A DNA stretch of 64,000 nt from positions 4,092,001 to 4,156,000 of the forward strand of contig NZ_CP013979.1 of NCBI RefSeq assembly GCF_001660485.1, read 5' to 3'. Below the pieces are notes generated by a model. It had not been told where the DNA came from. It did no database searches and saw only the letters and a list, made by a program, of their open reading frames with translations. The translations under genes and the position numbers were made by a program. Source of the stretch: Agromyces aureus (GTDB lineage: Bacteria > Actinomycetota > Actinomycetes > Actinomycetales > Microbacteriaceae). Positions 33,718 to 41,643 of the stretch are shown one piece after another. The stretch's first letter is position 1; every line of letters starts with the position of its first letter.

Positions 33718-34728
33718 ATGCCCAATTCCCGCCATCATCGCCTCGCCGCTGCCGTTGCGGCCCCCGCCATCGCTCTGCTCCTCGCCGGCTGCGCGACCCC
33801 CACCGCCGCCTCGACCGGCGGTGCCGACCCCTCGGCGGAGGCCGCGGCATCCGCCTACCCGCTCACGATCGACAACTGCGGCACCGAGGTCACGCTCGAG
33901 TCCGCTCCCGAGCGCGTGCTCACGATCAAGTCCTCGACGCTCGAGCTCATGCTCGCGCTGGGCCTGGCCGACCGCGTGATCGGCTCGGCCTTCAGCGACG
34001 GCCCCGTTCCCGATGAGTACGCCGCCGCGGCATCCGGCATCGAGGTCGTCTCCGACAAGGTGCCGTCGCAGGAGGCGACCCTCGCGCTCGAGCCCGACCT
34101 CGTCTACGCGGGCTGGGAGTCGAACCTATCCGCCGAGGGCGCCGGCGAGCGCGACGACCTCGCGAAGCTCGGCGTGGCCAGCTACGTCGCCCCCGCCGCG
34201 TGCAAGGCCGAGGGGTACATGCCCGACCCGCTCACCTTCGACGAGGTGTTCCGCGAGTTCGGCGAGGCCGGCGACCTCTTCGGGGTTCCGGATGCCGCAG
34301 CCGACCTCGTGTCGGAGCAGCAGGCCGCCCTCGACGCGATCGAGCCGAACGACGGCGGCCTCACCGCCCTCTGGTACAGCTCGGGCGACGAGACCCCCTA
34401 CGTGGGAGCCGGCATCGGCGCACCGCAGATGATCATGGGCGCGGCCGGCCTCGACAACATCGCGAAGGACGTGCACGACACCTGGACGTCGATGAGCTGG
34501 GAGGCCATCGTCGACGCGAACCCCGACGTGATCGTGCTCGTCGACGCCGCGTGGAACACCGCCGACCAGAAGATCGCCCAGCTCGAGGCGAACCCGGCGA
34601 CCGCAGCCCTGCCCGCCGTGCAGCAGCAGCGGTACGTCGTGCTCGACTTCCCGTCGACCGAGGCGGGCGTGCGCAACGTCGGCGCGGTCGCCTCGACCGT
34701 CGAGCAGCTCGGAGCCCTGGGGTTCTGA
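33718..34728 (+). CDS. FecB/BtuF-type binding lipoprotein, putative F420-0 (deazaflavin) ABC importer
   Basis: 336-residue class III (single-helix-linker) periplasmic binding protein with lipobox LLAGC (Cys25). It continues with YPLTIDNCGTEVTLESAPERVLTIKSSTLELMLALGLADRVIG, as in siderophore/B12 binding proteins. The middle GLTALWYSSGDETPYVGAGIGAPQMIMGAAGLDNIAKD and overall layout match, from memory, the actinobacterial set named putative F420-0 ABC transporter. CGGAGGAACC precedes the ATG. It overlaps the permease start (TGATG). With cofD, cofC and cofE in the same window the F420 assignment is plausible, but iron-siderophore uptake cannot be excluded. Confidence 0.83.
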   Translation: MPNSRHHRLAAAVAAPAIALLLAGCATPTAASTGGADPSAEAAASAYPLTIDNCGTEVTLESAPERVLTIKSSTLELMLALGLADRVIGSAFSDGPVPDEYAAAASGIEVVSDKVPSQEATLALEPDLVYAGWESNLSAEGAGERDDLAKLGVASYVAPAACKAEGYMPDPLTFDEVFREFGEAGDLFGVPDAAADLVSEQQAALDAIEPNDGGLTALWYSSGDETPYVGAGIGAPQMIMGAAGLDNIAKDVHDTWTSMSWEAIVDANPDVIVLVDAAWNTADQKIAQLEANPATAALPAVQQQRYVVLDFPSTEAGVRNVGAVASTVEQLGALGF

Positions 34729-35873
34729 TGAACTCCGCCGGTCGAGGAGCGAGCGCAGCGAGCGTCTCGAGACCAGACGCCGCATCCCCGGATGCTGGGT
34801 CTCGATACGGCGCTGGCGCGCCTACTCGACCATCCGGCGTCACCGGAGCCGGGCGCGCCCTCGCCTGGGGCCTGCTGCTCACGGCGGTGCTCGCGGCATC
34901 CGTCATCATCGCGGTCACGATCGGCCCCGCGCCGATCGCGCCCACCGACGTGTTCGCGAGCATCGCCGCGCACCTGGGATTCGGCGAGCCGACCCTCTCG
35001 ACCATCCGCGACGGCATCGTCTGGGAGCTGCGGATGCCGCGCGTGCTCACCGCCGCCGTGGTCGGCGCCGGGCTCGCGCTCTGCGGCGCGGTCATGCAGG
35101 CGGTCACCCGCAACACCCTCGCGGACCCGTACCTGCTCGGGCTCTCGTCGGGCGCCTCGGTCGGCGCGGTCGTCGTGATCGTGCTCGGCGTCGGGCTGCT
35201 GCTGCCGCTCGCCGCGTTCGCCGGGGCCCTCGCCGCGCTCGTCGCGACGCTCGGTCTCGCCATGGCGGCCTCCGCACGATCGGGTCGCGGCGCGCGCCTC
35301 GACCCCACCACCACGGTGCTCGCCGGCATCGCGGTCTCGAGCGTGTTCGGGGCGATCACGAGCCTCGTCATCTTCTGGAGCGCGACGGGCGACAGCTACC
35401 GCGAGATCCTCAACTGGCTGCTCGGTTCGCTCGCCGGCACCGACTGGACCTCGGTCGCCATCAGCGGCGTCGCGCTCGTCGTCGTGGGGGTGCCGCTCCT
35501 CGCGAGCGCGCGCACGCTCGACGCCTTCGCGATCGGCGAGGCCGGCGCGGCCGCGCTCGGCGTGCACGTCGCCCGCTCGCGCGTGCTGCTGCTCGGCGGC
35601 ACGGCGCTGCTCACGGGTGCGCTCGTCGCGGTGAGCGGATCGATCGGCTTCGTCGGGCTCGTGCTTCCCCACGCCGTGCGGCTCGTGATCGGGCCGGGCC
35701 ACCGCGCGCTGCTGCCGCTCTCCGCCCTGGCCGGAGCGATCTTCCTCGTGTGGGCCGACACCGCCGCCCGCACCCTGTTCGACCCGCGAGAACTGCCGGT
35801 CGGCATCATCACCGCGCTGGTCGGCGGGCCGGTCTTCGCCTGGCTGCTGTTGCGCACGAGGAGGACCGCATGA
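34728..35873 (+). CDS. FecCD-type permease, putative F420-0 ABC importer
   Basis: 381-residue membrane protein with about ten hydrophobic spans. FecCD hallmarks are RMPRVLTAAVVGAGLALCGAVMQAVTRNTLADPYLLGLSSGAS, REILNWLLGSLAG and GSIGFVGLVLPHAVR. The ATG overlaps the binding-protein stop. Residues about 4-37 are encoded by the dispersed palindromic repeat at 34737-34837, giving an Ala/Ser/Arg-rich N-terminus unlike the family. The family core begins near residue 45 (RALAWGLLL), so either the repeat was inserted into the 5' coding end or translation starts later. Confidence 0.87.
   Translation: MNSAGRGASAASVSRPDAASPDAGSRYGAGAPTRPSGVTGAGRALAWGLLLTAVLAASVIIAVTIGPAPIAPTDVFASIAAHLGFGEPTLSTIRDGIVWELRMPRVLTAAVVGAGLALCGAVMQAVTRNTLADPYLLGLSSGASVGAVVVIVLGVGLLLPLAAFAGALAALVATLGLAMAASARSGRGARLDPTTTVLAGIAVSSVFGAITSLVIFWSATGDSYREILNWLLGSLAGTDWTSVAISGVALVVVGVPLLASARTLDAFAIGEAGAAALGVHVARSRVLLLGGTALLTGALVAVSGSIGFVGLVLPHAVRLVIGPGHRALLPLSALAGAIFLVWADTAARTLFDPRELPVGIITALVGGPVFAWLLLRTRRTA
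34737..34837. repeat. dispersed palindromic repeat, copy C, inside permease 5' coding region
   Basis: Begins GCCGGTCGAGGAGCGAGCG with CAGCGAGCGTCTCGAGACC, and ends with GGTCTCGATACGG...CTCGACCATCCGG. Same family as copies A, B and D. It is read in frame as the N-terminal extension of the FecCD-type permease without stop codons. Confidence 0.7.
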
Positions 35874-36685
35874 GCCTCGACCTGTCGCGCGTGCGCTTCG
35901 ACCGCGCCGGACGCACGATCATCGACGGCGTCGACGCGACGCTGCCCCACGGCGCCCTGACTGCACTGATCGGGCCGAACGGCGCGGGCAAGTCGACGCT
36001 GCTGCACCTCATCGCCGCGGTCGAGCGTGCTCGGAGCGGCGAGCTGCGGCTCGACGGCGTCCCGCTCGACGGCATGCATCGACGGGAGCGCGCCAAGGTC
36101 GTCGCCCTCGCCGAGCAGCAGGCCGAGGTCGACGGACGGCTGACCGTCGAGGCATCCGTCGCCCTCGGGCGCACCCCGCACCTCGGCGCCTTCGGGGTCG
36201 CCGGCCCCCACGACCGTGCGGTCGTCGACGGCGCCCTCGCGGCAGTGGGCGCCGCGGAGTTCGCCGGGCGCACGCTCGACTCGCTCTCGGGCGGCGAACG
36301 CCAGCGCGTGACCCTCGCCAGGGCGATCGCGCAGGAGCCGACCCTGCTGCTCGCCGACGAACCCACGAACCACCTCGACCTGGGTTCGCAGTTCGTCGCC
36401 CTCGACCTGCTCGCCGGGCTCGCCCGCGACGGGCTCACCGTCGTCGCCGCCCTGCACGACCTCTCGCACGCCGCCGCCTACGCCGACCACGTCGTCGTGC
36501 TCGCGGCCGGCCGGGTCGTCGCGGCCGGGCCGCCGGCCGACGTGCTGACCTCCGAACTCGTGCACGACGTGTACGGCGTGCAGGCCGAGGTGCTCGTGCA
36601 CCCACTGACCGGTCGTCCGCTCATCGCGGTCGCGAGCACGGCGGCCGATCGCCCGGCGCGGCCCCCGCTCGACGCCCGGCGCTGA
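35870..36685 (+). CDS. FepC/BtuD-type ATPase, putative F420-0 ABC importer
   Basis: 271-residue ATPase of the iron-siderophore/B12 class: Walker A GPNGAGKST, signature LSGGERQR, Walker B LLLADEPTNHLDL and switch His in ALHDLSHAAAYADH. The typical VALGRTPHLG helical-domain segment is also present. The ATG overlaps the permease stop (ATGA). Last gene of the three-gene importer. The following 177 bases before the convergent PIN gene contain an 11-bp direct repeat (GCGCGACACCC at 36736 and 36833) but no clear terminator. Confidence 0.9.
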   Translation: MSLDLSRVRFDRAGRTIIDGVDATLPHGALTALIGPNGAGKSTLLHLIAAVERARSGELRLDGVPLDGMHRRERAKVVALAEQQAEVDGRLTVEASVALGRTPHLGAFGVAGPHDRAVVDGALAAVGAAEFAGRTLDSLSGGERQRVTLARAIAQEPTLLLADEPTNHLDLGSQFVALDLLAGLARDGLTVVAALHDLSHAAAYADHVVVLAAGRVVAAGPPADVLTSELVHDVYGVQAEVLVHPLTGRPLIAVASTAADRPARPPLDARR

Positions 36686-36862
36686 GACCATCGACATCGC
36701 CGGGTTCATGACGCTGCACGCAGACCGCTCTGCTCGCGCGACACCCGATGTTGCGAAAGCGGATCCCTGAGTGCGGCACATCCTGCACAGGGAAGAGGGT
36801 GCCGACTCTCTAGCCGCGAGGAACTACATCTAGCGCGACACCCATTACCGATGGAGCGTGCC

Positions 36863-37315
36863 TTAGCCGCGCTTGATCGTGAGCAACGTCAAACCCGGGG
36901 CGCCGTCAAAGTGCTTATGGTTCCCTGTTAGAAGCGGCACGTCTTTGGCGATCGCACACGCAGCGATCCATCGATCTCCTACGTGATGGGCGTTGTTGCC
37001 GAACGGATGGCCGGCCTTCTGCGCAGCTGCGAGAAGCCGAGCATAGGCCTCGACGACAGCACGGTCTTCGTCGATCGTCGGCATAGCGTCGAGAATCGCG
37101 AAGAGGGCTTCCAATCGCTTCTCGCCCCACCCTGCTAGGTAGGCACCTGACAGCACTTCCGCCCTCGTCTGAAACGAGATCAGCGGCCTGCGCCCGGTAA
37201 GCGCCATGGTCCACGCAGCGACCGGATGGCCCTGCTTATCAACGACCTGCGGGGGCGTTACAAATAGTGCACTGAAAACATCGGTATCCAGAAGCGCAGC
37301 ATCAACGGTCGCCAC
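36863..37315 (-). CDS. PIN-domain protein, VapC-like toxin
   Basis: 150-residue PIN-fold ribonuclease. Acidic active-site positions are visible: Asp10/Asp12 (ALLDTDVFSAL), Glu in FQTRAEVLSG, Asp in GDRWIAACAIAK and the terminal LLTGNHKHFD motif. Length is normal for VapC. GTG start directly abuts the upstream gene's TGA. VapC proteins cleave RNA and are normally neutralised by a co-encoded antitoxin, but the upstream partner here is 286 residues, much larger than a VapB. Confidence 0.85.
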   Translation of the reverse strand: MATVDAALLDTDVFSALFVTPPQVVDKQGHPVAAWTMALTGRRPLISFQTRAEVLSGAYLAGWGEKRLEALFAILDAMPTIDEDRAVVEAYARLLAAAQKAGHPFGNNAHHVGDRWIAACAIAKDVPLLTGNHKHFDGAPGLTLLTIKRG

Positions 37316-38176
37316 TCAGAGGCCAATCGCCTTCAGGTATGCCTCCGCCTCGTCCGACGTCAGTCCTGGAATTCCCCCCGGCTGCGCTCCCGGAGAGCTG
37401 GTCAGGATGTCCTCCAGAGAGACGACCGCGCGGCTCCCCATCGTGCCTGGAATCGGCTCTGCGGCTTCGATGACCGCCTCATGAAGCTGCAAGAGGCGGC
37501 CCTTTTGGTCCCACTCGGGCGCGCCCACGACCGCGACATATTGCCCAAGGAGACTTCCCACGTTTTCGTCGTTCGCCACGTTCGGGAGCGCGACCTTGTT
37601 CCCTACATCATCGGTCACCTGTAGTCGGTGAGTGTCTAGGTTTACGACGCGAAGACGTCCAACGAAGGCAACGGTCTCCACGTCTGATTCGACCTCGGCG
37701 ACCCTCCAGGTTTCCTTGTGGGTCGCCGACGTCGCGAAGGTGCGCCGCACCCGTCCGCCAACCTTGAATTCCACTCTCGGGGCCGCTCTCTCAAGCGCGC
37801 TGCGCAGTTCGCCAGCAGCGACTGCCAACGTGTCCGTCATCCAGCCAGGGCGGTCGTCCGACGCAATTGACTCGACAATCGCTTCGAACTTCTCGTCGAA
37901 CGCCCTCTCTTCGTCAAGGTCAAAGTCGAGAGCGCCCTCGTCATCGGCGCGCCGGGCGAGCAGCCTGGTGCTCCCTGGAGCGAGTCCGATGGTCAGTCGG
38001 GCGACCTTCCGCGTCCGCCTCGGTGGGCGCCCCACCGGCTCAGCATCGGTCTCAGCGCGACCCAGTTTGGTGGCGATCTCTTTGAGACTCTGAACGATCG
38101 CGATGAGGTGATCGGCCTCGAGTTCACCCTCGGGCGCAGTGCCATCAATCAGGCGGAATTCGAATTGTGTGGGCAC
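37316..38176 (-). CDS. unrecognised protein co-transcribed with the PIN toxin
   Basis: 286 residues from GTG at 38176, chosen because a near-perfect GGAGGTGATC Shine-Dalgarno ends 5 bases before it; an earlier GTG at 38191 lies within that site. The protein is soluble and acidic, with a short N-terminal FEFRLIDG segment, a middle YVAVVGAPEW/GRLRVVNLDTHRLQV beta-rich region and a C-terminal tail (SLEDILTSSPGAQPGG... ending SDEAEAYLKAIGL). The tail could be the toxin-contact peptide, as in VapB C-termini. The stop touches the PIN start. Function inferred only from this coupling. Confidence 0.7.
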   Translation of the reverse strand: MPTQFEFRLIDGTAPEGELEADHLIAIVQSLKEIATKLGRAETDAEPVGRPPRRTRKVARLTIGLAPGSTRLLARRADDEGALDFDLDEERAFDEKFEAIVESIASDDRPGWMTDTLAVAAGELRSALERAAPRVEFKVGGRVRRTFATSATHKETWRVAEVESDVETVAFVGRLRVVNLDTHRLQVTDDVGNKVALPNVANDENVGSLLGQYVAVVGAPEWDQKGRLLQLHEAVIEAAEPIPGTMGSRAVVSLEDILTSSPGAQPGGIPGLTSDEAEAYLKAIGL

Positions 38177-38854
38177 TGGGATCACCTCCACCGCTTCCGA
38201 TGCATCTCCACCTGGAGACCTTCCAGCCTAACGGCGGCGTCCGACAAGCATCGCCACTCCAGAGTATCGGCGCTAGGCCTCGCGAGCACAATGGCAGCGC
38301 GCTCATCGGCCCGTTGTCGGCCCACACAGGGATGGCTATGCGGCGAGGACGCGAAGTCTTGTGAACGCAGCAGTTGTCCACCGGTTTCGTGCTGCCGCTG
38401 CCTGCGATGTGAGGTGAAACGCACGACACGTTGAACACGGATGAACACCAACCTCGCGTCGCCTGACTGACGTCCCTTGGATCCTTCGCAGGACGAGGGC
38501 AGCGGCAATTGCTGTCGGGTATGGGTGCTTGGTGCAAGAGGGCATCGCCGCTCCTTCAGGACTCGAAAGGAAACGACGTGCTCCGGCTTACATGCCGACC
38601 GCATCTGAGACTGCCGCTTTACAAGCTCAGTCCCTGTGGGCTGCCTTCTAAGGTCTAAGCGCCGCCGCAATCCTGCAACGAAATTGCCTTGATCGCAACG
38701 CCCAGGAATCGCAAGGGCAGACCTCAGCGGTCGAACTCGTCCTCACCTGGTTCGACGGTTGCGAGCCGGTAGGGCCCGTCATGAAGCGGGCCGGCGCTCC
38801 ACATAGCGATCGGTTTGCGGGTCACCTTTGCTCGCTTGCCAGTACGCTCACGGC
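38177..38854. other. 678-base stretch without a supportable gene
   Basis: Base composition is lower in GC than the flanks. Open frames here (for example minus 38182-38670 and plus 38108-38434) have erratic composition, no third-position G/C bias and no recognisable motif. No tRNA, hairpin terminator or inverted terminal repeat was seen. It may be eroded foreign DNA. The promoter of the toxin operon must lie in its first ~100 bases. Confidence 0.5.
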
Positions 38855-39163
38855 ATGGACACGGAGGCGCGCGCAGTACGAGAGGGTGTGGCTGCGTTCG
38901 CCTTGCTGGTCATACGAGGGGTGCTGCTCTGGATTCTCATCCCGGTGGGCTTCGTGCTGTGGCTGGTCATCTTCGGCTGGAGTGCACGCGTCGGCCTCGG
39001 CAACTTTCTCGGTTGGTTAGACCTGAATCTCACAGCCGCGCTGCAACGGGCCCTCGGCCTGCCAACCCGCACGACGGGTACTTTGCGGAAAGAGGAGTTC
39101 GTTCCGATGCGTCTCATGCAGATGGTGACGCACCGCATCCACATCGTCCGGGACCCGTTCTAG
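38855..39163 (+). CDS. small membrane protein of unknown function
   Basis: 102 residues with one long or two short membrane segments (AFALLVIRGVLLWILIPVGFVLWLVIFGW), followed by an amphipathic stretch and a basic C-terminus. The ATG at 38855 fits the hydrophobic segment; an upstream codon adds nine unrelated residues. No partner is recognisable. Part of the accessory patch. Confidence 0.6.
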   Translation: MDTEARAVREGVAAFALLVIRGVLLWILIPVGFVLWLVIFGWSARVGLGNFLGWLDLNLTAALQRALGLPTRTTGTLRKEEFVPMRLMQMVTHRIHIVRDPF

Positions 39164-39303
39164 GGTCGAATGGCCCGAACCGGCGAGGATGCCGTCTGCA
39201 TCCGCAAAAGGATGGCCGACTGGGCAACTGTTCCTAGCCACCGACCCAAACCGACGGTACCCGACCCCGACCAAGCCGAGTTCACCGCCACATGATCGGC
39301 CCG

Positions 39304-39528
39304 TCAATGTGTCAGCGCCATCACAAACCCAACAACGCTGATGACAATCCAGAGTGAACCAACCAGAGCAATCAAGCCGGGTGTCGAGCTGCGAGCTGTC
39401 ATCGCGCCCAAATGACCGAACTGAGTCAGATAATTCTGGAAGAAGCCAGCTACTTCGTGTCGCCATACAATGACCGCGATCCCCCCGAGCAGGAATACCG
39501 CCGGTACCAATAGTGCAACATACTTCAA
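39304..39528 (-). CDS. small two-segment membrane protein of unknown function
   Basis: 74 residues: an N-terminal hydrophobic span (YVALLVPAVFLLGGIAVIVW), a 25-residue loop, and a second span (GLIALVGSLWIVISVVGFVMAL). The start is TTG with GGCGGAG just upstream. Nothing resembling a known family was recognised. The following 224 bases up to 39753 show no further gene. Confidence 0.55.
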   Translation of the reverse strand: MKYVALLVPAVFLLGGIAVIVWRHEVAGFFQNYLTQFGHLGAMTARSSTPGLIALVGSLWIVISVVGFVMALTH

Positions 39529-39752
39529 TGCTCCGCCGTCCTTACCAGCTGCCGCTGTATTGAGCGCCTACAGAGCAATCGACTCCGGCCGCTCGAACCA
39601 CATGTGGAGTACGACATTCCGACTTCCGCTCCGAGGCCTTCGATTGCCCGCAGGCGGATCCCTTTCGGACACCGACTGAGTAACGGTGCTTGAACCCGCG
39701 ACTCTCTAAGCGTTCTCGGACCGGCTTGCGGGCGCCGTGGTTGGTCGGTCCG

Positions 39753-40364
39753 CTAACGCGACGAGGCCGCCGATGCAGTGGTGGTGAACCGCGAGAGTCC
39801 ACGGATGAGGAGCCACACGCCGATTCCGACGTTTGCGACGCCTATGACCACGAGCGCGTTCCACATCAGCATCGGCGCAGGGATCACAGGTGCGCCGAGC
39901 AATTCGTTCGGGGAAGTACCAGTTCCGGCTGAGGCCAGAAGCCAGATGGTGACCGCGGTGATGAAACCCAACATGAGAGGAGCGAGCGTCGCGATCCACT
40001 TCTCCCATCGTCGCCATGCCGGGGAGAACCACATCAGGACGATGCCCCCCACCCATCCAACGAATGGCAGGAGCACCCCACCGAGTGCGATCGCGAACAC
40101 GGTGACGATCATGTACGCCCGCGACCCGAGCGCCGAGTACACCGGCTCGTCCGTGGCCGCCTGTTCGCGCGCTTCGGCAGCGATGAACACAGGGTCCCCG
40201 AGTTCCTCGATGCGCTCGCGCGCGGCGCTCACATCGAGGGTCGCCAGCTCTTCCTCTATCCCGGCTCGAACGTCCGCGGCCGTTTCTGCTGGCACCCCGA
40301 TCAGCGCATCGTCCAGCCGTTGCAGGTACCGGCGTACCTCGACTGGCTGATCAGTTCTTGTCAT
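39753..40364 (-). CDS. HAAS/DUF1700-like membrane protein partnered with PadR
   Basis: 203 residues. An N-terminal helical domain of about 85 residues (RRYLQRLDDALIGVPAETAADVRAGIEEELATL...ERIEELGDPVFIAAEARE) has the pattern of HAAS/DUF1700 domains. Four hydrophobic spans follow (AYMIVTVFAIALGGVLLPFVGW and later). Such proteins are typically encoded next to a PadR regulator, as here; the start overlaps the padR end by 14 bases. Two adjacent ATGs exist; the second has the better spacing from GAGAGG. Role presumably sensing or modulating an envelope condition. Confidence 0.8.
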   Translation of the reverse strand: MTRTDQPVEVRRYLQRLDDALIGVPAETAADVRAGIEEELATLDVSAARERIEELGDPVFIAAEAREQAATDEPVYSALGSRAYMIVTVFAIALGGVLLPFVGWVGGIVLMWFSPAWRRWEKWIATLAPLMLGFITAVTIWLLASAGTGTSPNELLGAPVIPAPMLMWNALVVIGVANVGIGVWLLIRGLSRFTTTASAASSR

Positions 40365-40692
40365 CATCGACCTCTCCGACCATCTCTGAGACGGCTCTGG
40401 TGAACGGTGCCCACTGCTGGCGAAAGCCGTCGAGTTCGGCTGAGCCTGCTTTTGTGACCTGGTAGTACTTTCGGACCGGGCCTGCACCCGAGCTCCGTTC
40501 GAATGCGGTGATGAGTCCCCGCTCGCGAAGTCGACCTAGGACCGGGTAGAGCGTGCCGATACTGGCGATCAGGCCTGGCTTCGCGAGCGTTTCAGCGAGC
40601 TGCCATCCGTACATGGGTTCACGTTCGAGCGCGCCGAGGATGCAGTACTCGACCACGCCCTTTCGCAGCTGGGCCCGAACGCCATCTATCAT
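40351..40692 (-). CDS. PadR-family transcriptional regulator
   Basis: 113-residue winged-helix protein with the PadR signature KGVVEYCILGALEREPMYGWQLAETLAK, then GTLYPVLGRLRERGLITAFERSSGAGPVRKYYQVTKAG. The ATG at 40692 is preferred; a codon seven residues upstream would lie within the operator. It overlaps and probably co-regulates the HAAS membrane protein. A 21-base near-perfect palindrome lies 11 bases upstream, so autoregulation is likely. Confidence 0.9.
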   Translation of the reverse strand: MIDGVRAQLRKGVVEYCILGALEREPMYGWQLAETLAKPGLIASIGTLYPVLGRLRERGLITAFERSSGAGPVRKYYQVTKAGSAELDGFRQQWAPFTRAVSEMVGEVDDDKN

Positions 40693-40702
40693 GCGACACA
40701 AG

Positions 40703-40723
40703 CTAGCATGCAATGCACGCTAG
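40703..40723. promoter_or_regulatory. PadR autoregulatory operator, 21-base palindrome
   Basis: CTAGC-A-TGCA-A-TGCA-C-GCTAG: 9 of 10 base pairs match around a central A. Located 11 bases upstream of the padR start, overlapping where the leader/promoter must be. The inner TGCA-N-TGCA dyad is PadR-like in form. Confidence 0.7.
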
Positions 40724-40801
40724 TGGAATGCGTATCGTGCCCCTAAGGGATGGTGGATTGCCGAGAGGCTCTAGCGTGCCGCAGCCTGTTAGCGTTCCGT
40801 C

Positions 40802-41299
40802 GTGACTGAGTTTCGCGAGCACCCATCGTTGGCGTCCGTCTGGGACGGTACGCGACTGGTGCCGATATCAGCCGCGATCGCAGCCGAAGAGTCGGTGTGG
40901 TTCGCAGTGCCTCCGGACCCGGATCTCCCGGACGCTCCAGTCTTGTGGGAGGCGTTGAACGCCTCGCGAACATCTGCGGATACTTTCGTCGTGTGCGGGT
41001 GCCCCGTTCTGTTCCCCGGAGTCGCGTTTGGGGACACCGTGCGCGTGATCGCCTCAGGCGAGGGGGCGCTTGTTGTCACCGAGATCGTCGCGCGCGGCGG
41101 GTATGACAGCGCACGGCTGTGGTTCGAGGACGGAGGGGTGAGTTGGCTTGAGCCGACGGAGCAGCTTGCGGCTGAAGGATGCATCGTCGACATCTACACC
41201 GAAAGGCTCGTCGGAATCTCCTGGCCGTCTTCCACCGATCTCCCGAAAACGCTCAAGCGCATGGAGGCCGAAGAGCTCCTCGTCTACGCCACCGAGTAG
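40802..41299 (+). CDS. DUF4265-like protein
   Basis: 165-residue soluble protein with GTG start. Segments ESVWFAVPPDPDLPDAPVLWEALNA, CPVLFPGVAFGDTVRV and a small C-terminal domain resemble DUF4265 proteins from memory. Function unknown for that family. It is divergent from padR across 109 bases containing the PadR operator, so it could also be PadR-controlled. Confidence 0.65.
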   Translation: MTEFREHPSLASVWDGTRLVPISAAIAAEESVWFAVPPDPDLPDAPVLWEALNASRTSADTFVVCGCPVLFPGVAFGDTVRVIASGEGALVVTEIVARGGYDSARLWFEDGGVSWLEPTEQLAAEGCIVDIYTERLVGISWPSSTDLPKTLKRMEAEELLVYATE

Positions 41300-41643
41300 C
41301 CCAACCGAGAGACCAGCGTCTTCATCGACTCTGCCCGCACACCGGTCGGGGAGCGGATTTGAGGCGATCCCTCGATGAGACACGATGCGTGCGGGGAATG
41401 AGGTGCCCGTTTACCCTGCCCGATGAAAAGCGCCCGGAGGGGTGCGACTACCGCGACGAGCCAAGGCGGGGCCACCTCGGCTCGAGCTCCGAACTTCCGA
41501 TACTTGACTTGGTGCCTAGTGCGCGACAAGTCGTCTGAGAACTGACAGGTCGCACGAGAACCTGCACCGCTTCGGGGATTGCCGCATCGGCCCGGGCGGT
41601 CTACCGTGAGGCATCGCACCGTTGTACCCAGTTCGGGGGACTC
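41300..41643. other. 344-base region without a supportable gene
   Basis: Open frames here (for example minus 41284-41619) have no ribosome-binding site, and their composition is unlike that of the real genes. The last ~60 bases must hold the promoter of ggt. No hairpin or repeat was found. Confidence 0.4.

Noticed and set aside
36736..36843. 11-bp direct repeat as attachment sites of an island
   Set aside because: Only 97 bases apart, no integrase or tRNA, so it cannot bound the accessory patch. Kept only as an observation.
38182..38670. 162-residue minus-strand open frame in the gene-poor stretch
   Set aside because: Erratic Arg/Gln/Ser-rich composition, no third-position bias and no plausible ribosome-binding site.
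41284..41619. 111-residue minus-strand open frame before ggt
   Set aside because: No ribosome-binding site, starts near the ggt promoter, and no domain. Similar short frames occur by chance in such DNA.
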